Part shown: positions 1 to 7,164 of the stretch, in pieces | Layout of the letters: the number at the start of each line of letters is the position of its first letter | Position numbering within the stretch: the stretch's first letter is position 1 | Source: Pseudanabaena sp. FACHB-2040 | GTDB taxonomy: Bacteria > Cyanobacteriota > Cyanobacteriia > Phormidesmidales > Phormidesmidaceae | Assembly (NCBI RefSeq): GCF_014696715.1 | Contig: NZ_JACJQO010000016.1 | Coordinates: 1-64,000 of the forward strand | Length of the DNA: 64,000 bases | Direction: 5' to 3' | Program-made: the position numbers and the translations under genes | Notes under the pieces: generated by a model | Databases searched by the model: none | Told to the model about the DNA's origin: nothing | Seen by the model: the letters and a program-made list of their open reading frames with translations, nothing else

Positions 1-195
<195 letters not shown>

Positions 196-213
196 TCATC
201 TGATTAACTCTTG

Positions 214-245
214 AAAAGAGCGCCTCCGAAAGGGGGCGCTTTTTT
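214..245 (+). terminator. Rho-independent terminator of psbA
   Basis: A nine-pair stem (AGCGCCTCC / GGGGGCGCT, one G:U pair) closes a GAAA tetraloop and is followed by six T. It lies 19 bases after the psbA stop codon. The A run before the stem could also serve transcription from the other side. Confidence 0.93.
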
Positions 246-271
246 ATTGGCAATTTGGCCTGGAATGGTCG

Positions 272-316
272 GGCTGACAACCCAGGAGTGCAAGCTGCGC
301 TCCTGGGTTGTCAGCC
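272..316. other. 17-bp perfect inverted repeat between convergent genes
   Basis: The left arm GGCTGACAACCCAGGAG (272-288) is the exact reverse complement of 300-316, with an 11-base loop. It sits between the psbA terminator and the stop of the convergent gene at 323-568. No T run follows on either strand, so it is not a classical intrinsic terminator. It may insulate the two converging transcripts or protect a 3' end. Confidence 0.8.
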
Positions 317-322
317 TGAGGG

Positions 323-568
323 CTACTCAATCATTAGGTGTTTGATATGCACCATCATCCACTGGCAATCCTTGCCGCTGGGGATGGGGTCGCTCCAGTC
401 GTCGGGGTCTGCATAGTGCAGGGTATGGAGGTACTTGGTCATGCGATCGAGGGCTTCCAAACTGCCGTAGAGCACGTTGGTGATTTTCTGGCGGCTGGGT
501 TTGGCCTTGCTCGATTGGGCAGGGTGAATTGTGGGCGGCTGAGCGCCCGTTTCGGTTGATTGAAACAT
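323..568 (-). CDS. Conserved small cyanobacterial protein of unknown function
   Basis: 81 residues, soluble, no signal peptide. The N-terminal 25 residues are low in complexity. The rest (K-I-T-N-V-L-Y-G-S-L-E-A-L-D-R onward, with Y-A-D-P-D-D-W-S) resembles a short protein type I remember from other cyanobacteria, but no function is known to me. The gene converges on psbA. A promoter-like pair at 801-830 and a leader with several hairpins precede it, and one hairpin ends right at the start codon. No clear Shine-Dalgarno is visible outside that hairpin. ATG at 568 is the only plausible start. Confidence 0.7.
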   Translation of the reverse strand: MFQSTETGAQPPTIHPAQSSKAKPSRQKITNVLYGSLEALDRMTKYLHTLHYADPDDWSDPIPSGKDCQWMMVHIKHLMIE

Positions 569-795
569 GAGGTTCTGGTTCCTATGTAGTGTGGTTTAGG
601 AAACCAGAACTCACTTTCCTAGCCGCCCCGTCGGTGTGTGCGGTCGGGGCGGCTGGGGAGGTAAACTAACCTCCAAGCCTCCGAACTGGCCTGAACAGCT
701 TCGGGGGACTAGTCGCCTGTTTGTGCTACCAACACTTGCAGGCGGCGCTAAGTCGATGAGTTCCGGGTCTAGGCTGCCGCGCACGACAGCTTAAT
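569..795 (-). promoter_or_regulatory. Structured 5' leader of the small gene at 323-568, or a separate small RNA
   Basis: This ~226-base leader, read leftward, contains at least three hairpins. They are a nine-pair GC stem (CGGGGCGGC type, near 619-652), a six-pair GGAGGT/ACCTCC stem near 657-676, and a 15-16 pair stem with two bulges at about 568-614 that abuts the ATG. Such a leader suggests cis-regulation of translation or a free-standing RNA. It matches no RNA family that I can name. Confidence 0.5.
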
Positions 796-800
796 GACTG

Positions 801-830
801 AGAATACGGTGTGCGCTATAGGGGCGTCAA
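801..830 (-). promoter_or_regulatory. Sigma-70 type promoter
   Basis: On the minus strand, TTGACG (825-830) and TATTCT (801-806) are separated by 18 bases. Both boxes are one or two bases from consensus. The start of transcription would be near 794, giving a leader of about 226 bases ahead of the gene at 323-568. Confidence 0.6.
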
Positions 831-929
831 CCGTATAGAAGAACTTTTTTGAGCAGAGGTATCAGCAGAAACGGTGGGCAAAACTCCCAATCGTTGACGT
901 GTTCCACCGCTAGGTTTCGGCAAGGCTGT

Positions 930-1140
930 AGCTGGGGAGCATAGGCAGACGCTAGATAACCCGAGAAGCAGGGGTACTATCCAGCAGAAGTGACGGATAA
1001 CACCCCTGCTTCCCAGTGTTAACCATCAGAACTGCTAGATAACACCCCAAATCTTTGGGATTAACCGCCAAAGATTCTGTTTAACTCTTTAAAGTCCAGG
1101 TATTATCCCGCAGATCTGCTTGATAATACCGAGCATAAGG
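930..1140. repeat. Degenerate ~42-bp tandem array of dyad-symmetric units
   Basis: Four units with a 42-bp step (marker 5-mer at 984, 1026, 1068, 1110), and a weaker one before them (945), share a pattern: GGTGTTATC-like left arm, GCAGA-like centre, GATAACACC-like right arm. The best dyads are 965-1012 (11 + 5 paired bases per side), 1016-1045 and 1099-1130 (GGTATTATC...GATAATACC around the palindrome GCAGATCTGC). The third unit is badly eroded. The array ends about 50 bases before the HEPN gene. It could be an operator array, a binding array for a replication or recombination protein, or a decayed satellite. Confidence 0.65.
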
Positions 1141-1190
1141 GGCTTATAAAGTGGACTTGACGCTTAATTAATAGTTAGCCCTTGAAATCT

Positions 1191-1619
1191 ATGACTGAAG
1201 AAGAACGTTGGGCTTATCTAGTAGCACTTGATAAAGAACTACTAAAAGGTGGTGTTATTCTGTCGGAGTGGTGCAGCTTCATTGTGCGAGAAGCTGACAT
1301 TGCTTTTGCTAATGGTGCCTATTTGGCGTCTATTCTCACATCTGTCTCTGGTGTAGAAACCTACTTACGGTCTGAATATGGAGAGAAGTCTAGAGAACGG
1401 TTGATAGATTTGATCGAAAAAGCATCCTTAGATGCTGAACTAACCAAAGATCTTCACACACTCCGTCAATATCGGAACAAGTGGGTGCATGTTGATGATC
1501 CCTGGGATGACAATTGTTTGCTAGAAGGTTCAGATGGTAAGGAGAGTGAACTGGAAACAATGGCATTTTTTGCAGCGAGGGCGCTGAGACGTACAATTTA
1601 CGAAAATCCGTGGATATGA
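1191..1619 (+). CDS. Stand-alone HEPN-like protein (possible RNase toxin)
   Basis: 142 residues from ATG 1191; a TTG at 1182 would add three residues. It is soluble and mostly helical. Near the C-terminus R95-N96-K-W-V-H100 fits the HEPN RNase signature R-x4-H with a polar residue after the Arg, a motif of RNA-cleaving toxins and abortive-infection proteins. There is no obvious antitoxin partner; the next gene downstream is a truncated DUF4238 fragment. The dyad array at 930-1140 lies directly upstream and may hold its control region. A poor Shine-Dalgarno suggests weak translation. The HEPN call rests on one motif and on overall character. Confidence 0.6.
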   Translation: MTEEERWAYLVALDKELLKGGVILSEWCSFIVREADIAFANGAYLASILTSVSGVETYLRSEYGEKSRERLIDLIEKASLDAELTKDLHTLRQYRNKWVHVDDPWDDNCLLEGSDGKESELETMAFFAARALRRTIYENPWI

Positions 1620-1721
1620 AGTAGTGCGTCACCTACGTCTCACTGCGGCTAGGTCTCTCTTTTCATCTGTCGAAGCGGTAAAAATGGATTCCTGAAAAGA
1701 CCTTTTTACCAAAACAGGAGT

Positions 1722-1892
1722 ATGAAGAAACGTCGCCAGCACTATGTATGGAGACACTATCTAGAAGCATGGGCACCTAATGGAACTTTATGGTGCTACC
1801 GTCTTGGTGAAAATCTGTTCCCAACAAGCACGCAAAACGTCGCTAATGAGAGAGATTTCTGCCGCCTTCGTGAAGTGCTCTACCAGTGCTAG
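1722..1892 (+). pseudogene. Truncated DUF4238-type protein, N-terminal fragment
   Basis: Starts at ATG 1722 after a good ribosome site (CAGGAG). The 56 residues begin with basic residues and R-Q-H-Y-V-W-R-H-Y-L, followed by W-C-Y and N-V-A-N-E-R-D-F. This is the pattern of the N-terminus of DUF4238 proteins, which are normally about 250-350 residues. Homology stops at about 1878, exactly where a copied piece of another gene begins, and a TAG at 1890 ends the frame. DUF4238 proteins are of unknown function and are often found in accessory or defence regions. The gene is broken by recombination. Confidence 0.65.
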
Positions 1893-2034
1893 GCTGCGGG
1901 CCAAAAGCCTGAAGCCGAGGACTCGGCTAGTGCTGACGCTTTGTCGATAATTTTTTACTCTGCAAGTCTTTCAGCCATGCGAGACCAGCGATCGCAAATA
2001 ACCACACCCAACTCAGCAGGCTCAATGCCATCAG
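1878..2034 (-). pseudogene. Copied 3' end of the substrate-binding-protein gene
   Basis: These 157 bases align end to end with 2926-3083, the stop codon and last ~48 codons of the intact gene at 2937-3965, in the same orientation. The opening stretch CTCTACCAGTGCTAGG is identical, and scattered differences follow, roughly one in eight bases. The fragment has no start and is not expressed as a protein. Together with 2926-3083 it forms a diverged direct repeat around the MntA/HepT pair. Confidence 0.85.
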
Positions 2035-2035
2035 T

Positions 2036-2079
2036 AAAAGTAGGCTGCGTTACGGATACGCCTAACACATCCTACTTTT
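2036..2079. repeat. REP-like palindrome
   Basis: Perfect nine-base arms AAAAGTAGG (2036-2044) and CCTACTTTT (2071-2079) enclose GCGTTACGGATACGCC-type sequence. This matches the short palindromes that I know as common intergenic repeats in filamentous cyanobacteria. It starts right at the end of the copied fragment at 1878-2034. Confidence 0.6.
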
Positions 2080-2111
2080 ATTAAACTCGTAATTCAAAAT
2101 CTACCCTAAGT

Positions 2112-2429
2112 TCATTGTTTATTGGGCAAGGGAGGGAGTATTAACTCTAGCTGAGCCAGGAGAGGGGGTAGTTCTGAGTGGATAATTGTCCACAAAATGT
2201 CTTGCCTGACTTAATCGTAGCGATGGGCAACAATGTTGCGTAACCCGACAATGCGTTGCCAGTCAATGGCTGGATGAGCTTGTCGAAATTCATTTGAGAT
2301 TCTGCGAGCCGCTTCGCCCAGAACTTCAAATTGTCGCTCAACGGCACTAATCGTGCGAATATCGTTGAGATACTCGTCAAAGGTCAATTCACTCGTAAAG
2401 CATTGAATCCGTTGAATAGACTGCGTCAT
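2112..2429 (-). pseudogene. HepT-like HEPN toxin, interrupted by an in-frame stop
   Basis: HepT proteins are HEPN RNases held inactive by AMPylation by a partner MntA. The first 72 codons end with R64-N-I-V-A-H69-R-Y71-D, the intact R-x4-H-x-Y motif, and then meet TAA at 2211. The same frame then reads V-R-Q-D-I-L-W-T-I-I-H-S-E-L-P-P-L-L as a normal HepT C-terminus, down to a TGA at 2112. The TAA is one change from CAA or GAA. Codons just upstream of ATG 2429 read R-D-A-A-S-I-W-D, like the R-D-A-E start of the second HepT at 20468, so the original start also seems lost. MntA lies directly upstream. Confidence 0.8.
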
Positions 2430-2448
2430 ATCCCAAATTGAAGCAGCA

Positions 2449-2781
2449 TCACGATTGTTTGATTGTATAAATAACCTGACAAGTATTCAAAATTTCATAT
2501 CGTCTATAGGGGTTTTTTAGATATTCCTTACTCACCAGGTCAACTTTACGGTTAAACAACGTCTCAATCTCTTTCCGCATCTTCGTCCAGTCATCCCAGG
2601 TTGAACGGTAATGAGGCGAAAAGGTGACTAAAACATCAATATCGCTGTCGGAACGAAAGTCATCGCGCAGGACAGAGCCGAACAGAGCAAATTCAATGAT
2701 GTTCCATCGTTGGCAGAACTCAGCAATCTGAGTGGAAGAAGCTTTGATTCTGTCCCCTACCAGGCTTGTTAATTCAACCAT
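2449..2781 (-). CDS. MntA-like minimal nucleotidyltransferase antitoxin
   Basis: 110 residues. F-G-S-V-L-R-D-D-F-R-S-D-S-D-I-D is the G-S-x10-D-x-D catalytic signature of minimal nucleotidyltransferases. MntA uses ATP to AMPylate the Tyr of the R-x4-H-x-Y motif in HepT, switching the toxin off. Start: ATG 2781, six bases after AGGAGG; a GTG at 2784 is only three bases away from it. The hepT gene follows at once. The coding frame is intact although its partner is interrupted, so it may be a relic or may act on the other module at 20181-20818. Confidence 0.85.
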   Translation of the reverse strand: MVELTSLVGDRIKASSTQIAEFCQRWNIIEFALFGSVLRDDFRSDSDIDVLVTFSPHYRSTWDDWTKMRKEIETLFNRKVDLVSKEYLKNPYRRYEILNTCQVIYTIKQS

Positions 2782-2890
2782 CACGGACCTCCTCGCTCAA
2801 AATCACCCGCTCTACTCGCATTTCTGCAAAGGTAACGTAGCACGGGCAAAGGACAGTAGCCGATGCCCATTTCGTAAAAGGCCATGCTTG

Positions 2891-2919
2891 GTAGGCAGGC
2901 TCGCTTTGCCCATTCTACG
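2891..2919. repeat. REP-like element, same family as 23964-23993
   Basis: On the minus strand it reads GTAGAATGGGCAAAGCGAG, close to GTAGGATGGGCAAAGCAAAG at 23964. It lies in the 155-base gap between mntA and the substrate-binding-protein gene, which holds nothing else that I recognise. Confidence 0.5.
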
Positions 2920-2936
2920 AGACGCCTCTACCAGTG

Positions 2937-3965
2937 CTAGGCTGCGGGCCAAAAGCCTGAAGCTAAGGACTCGGCTAGTGCTGGTGCTTTGTCTATAATT
3001 TTGTACTCTGCAAATCTTTCAGTCATGCGCGACCAGCGATCGCAACTAATCACACCTAGCTCGGCTGGCTCAATTCCCATCAGCATGTAGTCGGCAACGA
3101 GCTGAAGGGAGTCGGTCTGATAGGCCAAGTCTGTGTATTTGCTGCCGGGCTCGACGTAGATCTCGACTATCTTTTCAGCAGCGCCAGGGATATCTTCGAG
3201 GGTCTTTTGCCAGCCTGCAAAGGTTGCTGCTAGAAACTGCTTAACCGCCTCTGGTTCCTGCGCTAACAGGTCGGTGTGGGCAAAGATCACCTGAGCATAG
3301 GCTTCATAACCGTAGTCGCTCAGGTTCAGAACCATCGGCTCAATGCCAGTCTTCGCCTTAAAACCTATGGGTTCATCTACGGCATAGCACTGAATTGCTG
3401 CCAGCTCACCGCTCAGGAGCAGATCATATTTCGTCTCGTAGGGGATCTCAATCACGTCTAGAGCATCTGCTGGGATGTTGCTGACACCCTTGACCAGATC
3501 TATCACTTGAAGACCATCAACGTGCACGCCGACCTGCTTGCCCACCAAGTCTTGCAGGGAAGTAATGTTGCTTTCTGGAAGAGACATTAAGGCTAGGGGT
3601 GAGGCTTGAAACATGGTTGCGATCGCACGAATCGGAGCCCCTTCTGCCTGAGCCGACAAGATCAAATTTTGCTCAGCACAGCCAATGGTCATCGGGTCAT
3701 CGGCCACTACATCCGGCACCACCATGCCCGACTCCCAGGGCTTGAGCGTAACGGCCAAGCCCTGATTGGCGTATAGCCCCTCATAATCTGCCATCAACAG
3801 CCCCGCAAACTGGACATTGAACTTCCAGTCGAGCTGCATGGTCAGAGGCATGGCGGCATTTGCTTGAAAAGGAGACTTCGATAGGGTCGGCAGGAGCGCA
3901 TTGGCAGTAACTCCCATGCCCAAGAGACCAGAATACTTCAGCAAACTGCGACGAGAAAACGCCAT
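2937..3965 (-). CDS. NMT1/THI5-type ABC transporter substrate-binding protein
   Basis: 342 residues from ATG 3965, chosen because the protein then opens with M-A-F-S-R-R-S-L-L-K-Y-S-G-L-L-G-M-G, a twin-arginine signal, with GAGG upstream; a longer frame to 4037 adds 24 unlikely residues. The mature part (M-Q-L-D-W-K-F-N-V-Q-F-A-G-L-L-M-A, then Y-E-G-L-Y-A-N-Q-G-L) is that of periplasmic NMT1/ThiY-like binding proteins, which bind pyrimidine precursors, sulfonates or similar small molecules. The substrate cannot be told. No permease or ATPase gene is adjacent. Its last ~48 codons are duplicated at 1878-2034. Confidence 0.85.
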   Translation of the reverse strand: MAFSRRSLLKYSGLLGMGVTANALLPTLSKSPFQANAAMPLTMQLDWKFNVQFAGLLMADYEGLYANQGLAVTLKPWESGMVVPDVVADDPMTIGCAEQNLILSAQAEGAPIRAIATMFQASPLALMSLPESNITSLQDLVGKQVGVHVDGLQVIDLVKGVSNIPADALDVIEIPYETKYDLLLSGELAAIQCYAVDEPIGFKAKTGIEPMVLNLSDYGYEAYAQVIFAHTDLLAQEPEAVKQFLAATFAGWQKTLEDIPGAAEKIVEIYVEPGSKYTDLAYQTDSLQLVADYMLMGIEPAELGVISCDRWSRMTERFAEYKIIDKAPALAESLASGFWPAA

Positions 3966-4054
3966 AAAATCTTGATCCTCACAACTGCATAGCGGCAGCA
4001 TAGCCAGGATCTCAGCAAGCTTCTGTATCCGCTTCAACGGGCAGCCTCGGCAGT

Positions 4055-4930
4055 CTAAAGATACTTTTGCAGCAGTAGGCCCAGCTTTTCCTTAGTGACT
4101 GCAGGGGCCTTATCTAGCGGCGTGATGATGGCGTACTTGAGGGCAGAGTGGGCTTCTGAAGTGAATGCGTTGGCCGCAATTCGGCGCACTACTTCTTGAA
4201 TTACCCGCTGAGCGTTTGCTGCATTCTTCATCAGGTTGCCAATCACCATTTCCACGGTAACGCTGTCGTGGTCGGGGTGCCAGCAGTCGTAGTCAGTCAC
4301 TAGGGCCAGGGTGGCATAGGCAATTTCGGCCTCGCGGGCCAGCTTCGCTTCGGGTAGGTTGGTCATGCCAATGATCGTGGCCCCCCAACTGCGGTACAGG
4401 TTAGACTCTGCTTTGGTTGAAAAGGCAGGGCCTTCCATACAAACGTAGGTGCCGCCCCGATGCAGGGCAACTTCGGGCAGCTCCAGGCTCTCCACCGAGT
4501 CGGCTAGGACTTGGGCCAGCTGATTACAGACCGGGTCGCCAAAAGCAATGTGGCCGACTATTCCCTCCCCAAAAAAGGTAGAGATACGGCCCTTGGTACG
4601 GTCGATAAATTGGTCTGGCACCACCATATCTAGAGGCTTGGCTTCTTCTTTGAGTGACCCGACCGCAGAAGCTGAGATCAGATACTCTACACCAAGGCTT
4701 TTCATGGCATAGATATTGGCCCGAAACGGCAGTTCGGAGGGCGTTAGCGTGTGGTTGCGGTTATGCCGCGCCAGAAAGGCTACGCGAGTGCCTTCTAAAG
4801 TACCCACAATCAGCGCATCGGAAGGATCGCCAAAGGGCGTGGTGACGCGAATTTCCTCTACATCCTTGAGCGCCTCCATCTTGTAGAGACCGCTGCCGCC
4901 GATAATGCCGATCTGTGCCGTTGCTGCCAT
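4055..4930 (-). CDS. mtnP: S-methyl-5'-thioadenosine phosphorylase
   Basis: Cleaves 5'-methylthioadenosine with phosphate to adenine and methylthioribose-1-phosphate in the methionine salvage pathway. 291 residues from ATG 4930, where AGGACAG precedes the start and the protein begins just ahead of I-G-I-I-G-G-S-G; a longer frame to 4981 is less likely. Family marks are visible: the phosphate loop G-G-S-G, R-H with N-H downstream, [23 protein letters not shown] and the D-Y-D-C-W region. It is cytoplasmic, and its length is normal for the family. It precedes the binding-protein gene on the same strand by about 90 bases. Confidence 0.95.
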   Translation of the reverse strand: MAATAQIGIIGGSGLYKMEALKDVEEIRVTTPFGDPSDALIVGTLEGTRVAFLARHNRNHTLTPSELPFRANIYAMKSLGVEYLISASAVGSLKEEAKPLDMVVPDQFIDRTKGRISTFFGEGIVGHIAFGDPVCNQLAQVLADSVESLELPEVALHRGGTYVCMEGPAFSTKAESNLYRSWGATIIGMTNLPEAKLAREAEIAYATLALVTDYDCWHPDHDSVTVEMVIGNLMKNAANAQRVIQEVVRRIAANAFTSEAHSALKYAIITPLDKAPAVTKEKLGLLLQKYL

Positions 4931-5002
4931 TGCGCTGTCCTGCTGCTGTCCTGCTGAGTGCCGATCTATCTTAGACTGCACAGGGCCAATCAGGACAAGC
5001 CC

Positions 5003-5854
5003 TCAGGGCGACAGTATAGGTTGCTGCAACAGCCACAGCCCCGTTTGGGTCATGCCCGAATCGTCTGGGCGCACCAGAATAAAGTGCAGTCCTTGGCTAG
5101 CCTGCTTGCGCTGCTCAAAGGTGCGCCCAGCAGCGGCCACTTCTGGGTCTTCAAAGGTGACCAACACCCAGCGATCTACCAGCCCAGCATCCAAAATCGC
5201 GCCATCGGGCTGCCCAGGCTGGTAGCTCAGCCAGGCCGGATTTGCCTGCTGAAGCCACTGGGCCAGCGGCATCGCTCGCCGACCAGCATCAATGACAATG
5301 CCAGGAATCGGCGTTGTGCTGGGCAAGCCTAGCTGCAGAGGCATCCGCTCAGGGGGCAGAGCTGTAATCGGAATGGGCTGGTAGGGAAAGGTCTGCTCAA
5401 AGTCCCCTGCCTGAATCGCGGCGAAGCGCCACTGGTCCCCCATCAAGGTCTCGGCTAGAGGAACCGGTGGAGGGCGATCCAACGCTAGGGGGTTATAAGG
5501 TTCTCCCGTCGCGTTCGGTAGGGTAGGATACCAGGCCGCCCGCTGCCGCAGCCACTGTTTTAGGGTGGCTGGGTTTCGGGTCGCGATAACCTTAATCTCT
5601 AGATCCTTGCAGGCAGTCTCCAGCAAAGCCAGCGACTGGGGGCGAAATACCTCGATCTGAGCAGGCTTATCCCCGGCGCGTTCCATAGCAACCTGGATCT
5701 GCTGAGCGACCCAACCAGCGGTGGCGGCTGATTGGGGGCAGGTTTCGCCAAAGGTGAACTGGAAGGTGCGATCGCACACCAACAGCTCCCACAGGGGCTC
5801 CCCAGTTTCGCTTCGCAAGGGGCGTCGGTAGAAGTCAGCCTGCCAGATAGTCAT
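5003..5854 (-). CDS. Tab2/Atab2-family RNA-binding protein (DUF1092)
   Basis: 283 residues, soluble. The start M-T-I-W-Q-A-D-F-Y-R-R-P is the hallmark of the Tab2/Atab2 family. In algae and plants Tab2 binds the psaB mRNA leader and promotes photosystem I translation; cyanobacterial members are assumed to have a related role. Other family features include W-E-L-L-V-C-D, D-R-W-V-L-V-T-F-E-D-P and the C-terminal F-I-L-V-R-P-D-D-S-G-M-T-Q-T-G-L-W. Length is normal. It lies between cax and mtnP on the same strand and may be cotranscribed with cax, 22 bases upstream. Confidence 0.93.
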   Translation of the reverse strand: MTIWQADFYRRPLRSETGEPLWELLVCDRTFQFTFGETCPQSAATAGWVAQQIQVAMERAGDKPAQIEVFRPQSLALLETACKDLEIKVIATRNPATLKQWLRQRAAWYPTLPNATGEPYNPLALDRPPPVPLAETLMGDQWRFAAIQAGDFEQTFPYQPIPITALPPERMPLQLGLPSTTPIPGIVIDAGRRAMPLAQWLQQANPAWLSYQPGQPDGAILDAGLVDRWVLVTFEDPEVAAAGRTFEQRKQASQGLHFILVRPDDSGMTQTGLWLLQQPILSP

Positions 5855-5876
5855 AGTTGAGGAAAGAACTGCACTA

Positions 5877-7028
5877 CTAAGCTAGGGCCTCGGTCACGGG
5901 AATGAAGTAAAAGGCTAGCCCCAACACCAGGTAGGCTGCCAGCAGAAGCGCTCCCTCTAGCCAATTAGAGCGACCGTCGCCGCTAATAGAGTTGGCGATC
6001 AAGACCGAAACCGCAACGGCAACCATCTCAAAAGGGCCAAAGTTAAGATCCATCGGCTGATCGAGGAGCCAACCGGCCAGCACCAAAACGGGTGCTACGA
6101 ATAGGGCAATCTGTAAACTAGAGCCTACAGCCACCGAAACAGACAGATCCATCTTGTTTTTCATTGCAACCGTAACGGCGGTTGCGTGCTCAGCCGCATT
6201 GCCAATAATGGGCAGCAAAATTACCCCAGTGAAAAATTCGGTCAGCCCTAGTTGGCTCGTCGCTGATTCCAACGTAACCACTAGCAGCTCTGACTCTACC
6301 GCAACCAGCAGCGTTGCCCCTAACAATACAGAAACCCACAGCGTGAGCTTAGGTTTGTGTTCGGCGCTGTGACCTTCGTGACCGGCCTCTGTAGAGGCTT
6401 GTAAGTGCGCTGCATCTTTATCCTCCAAATCGCTCAGCCCTAGATCGGCTACCCCAGCATCATAGAGATACGCATGGGTTTTCATCGAAAACAGCAGCGT
6501 CAGACCGTAGACCAGAATCAGCACGATCGCAACCCAGTCAGAAAGGCGCTGCAGCACTGTTTCTTCGATAGTTGGAGAAGTTATGCCTAGCAGCGTGGGC
6601 AGCAGAATGGCAATCACAGCTAAATTCATCGACGAAGCATTCACCCGCGCCAAGATAGGCTGAAACTCTTGCTCTTTGAACTTCAGCCCACCTAGCAGCA
6701 TCGACAGACCCATCACCAGCAGCAGGTTGCCGATGATAGAGCCCGTCAAGCTCGCCTTAACCACATTGACTAGTCCCTCGTTCAGAGCCACCAGAGCAAT
6801 GATCAGCTCAGTCGCATTACCAAAAGTCGCATTCAACAGCCCTCCCCAAGAAGGCCCAAGCACGACCGCAATTTCTTCTGTGGCCTGCCCCATCCAGCCC
6901 GCTAACGGCAAAATTGCCAAGGCTGCTGTAACGAAAACCACCAAATCTCCCCAACCCAAAAAGCGAGCCGCAATGGAAATGGGCACAAAGACGAGCAGAC
7001 CAAAGAAGATGAGATTCCTAATTTGCAT
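5877..7028 (-). CDS. cax: Calcium/proton exchanger of the CAX family
   Basis: 383 residues with about eleven transmembrane helices. The two family repeats are clear: [16 protein letters not shown] in the first half and [15 protein letters not shown] in the second. Between them is an acidic, His-rich cytoplasmic loop (about residues 190-225). Such proteins export Ca2+ in exchange for H+ at the plasma or thylakoid membrane. Start ATG 7028 puts the first helix at the N-terminus. It is divergent from the pentapeptide gene at 7165. Confidence 0.95.
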   Translation of the reverse strand: MQIRNLIFFGLLVFVPISIAARFLGWGDLVVFVTAALAILPLAGWMGQATEEIAVVLGPSWGGLLNATFGNATELIIALVALNEGLVNVVKASLTGSIIGNLLLVMGLSMLLGGLKFKEQEFQPILARVNASSMNLAVIAILLPTLLGITSPTIEETVLQRLSDWVAIVLILVYGLTLLFSMKTHAYLYDAGVADLGLSDLEDKDAAHLQASTEAGHEGHSAEHKPKLTLWVSVLLGATLLVAVESELLVVTLESATSQLGLTEFFTGVILLPIIGNAAEHATAVTVAMKNKMDLSVSVAVGSSLQIALFVAPVLVLAGWLLDQPMDLNFGPFEMVAVAVSVLIANSISGDGRSNWLEGALLLAAYLVLGLAFYFIPVTEALA

Positions 7029-7164
7029 ACATTCGGGTCAATTTTGCCATCCCCCCATTCTTCAGGCAGAATCAGCAAATGACAAGAGAGTTTCCCGTGA
7101 AGATCTCAAGAGGGAACTGTGTCATGATTACACGTGAGTAGGTGAGTCGTTGAGCGAGACAGAC

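Noticed and set aside
600-960. tmRNA or RNase P RNA
   Set aside because: No tag-peptide frame, T-loop sequence or RNase P conserved cores; the hairpins are better explained as a leader of the minus-strand gene.
930-1140. CRISPR array or integron attC sites
   Set aside because: The whole 42-bp period is repeated with degenerate arms, so there are no unique spacers, and no cas or integrase gene is near. The R/L box pairs of attC (RYYYAAC...GTTRRRY) are not met.
2147-2380. 77-codon frame on the minus strand
   Set aside because: It is a shifted frame through the hepT pseudogene; the real HepT frame is recognisable on both sides of the TAA.
2732-2998. 88-codon frame on the plus strand
   Set aside because: It runs antisense across mntA, a REP element and the end of the binding-protein gene, with no similarity or ribosome site.
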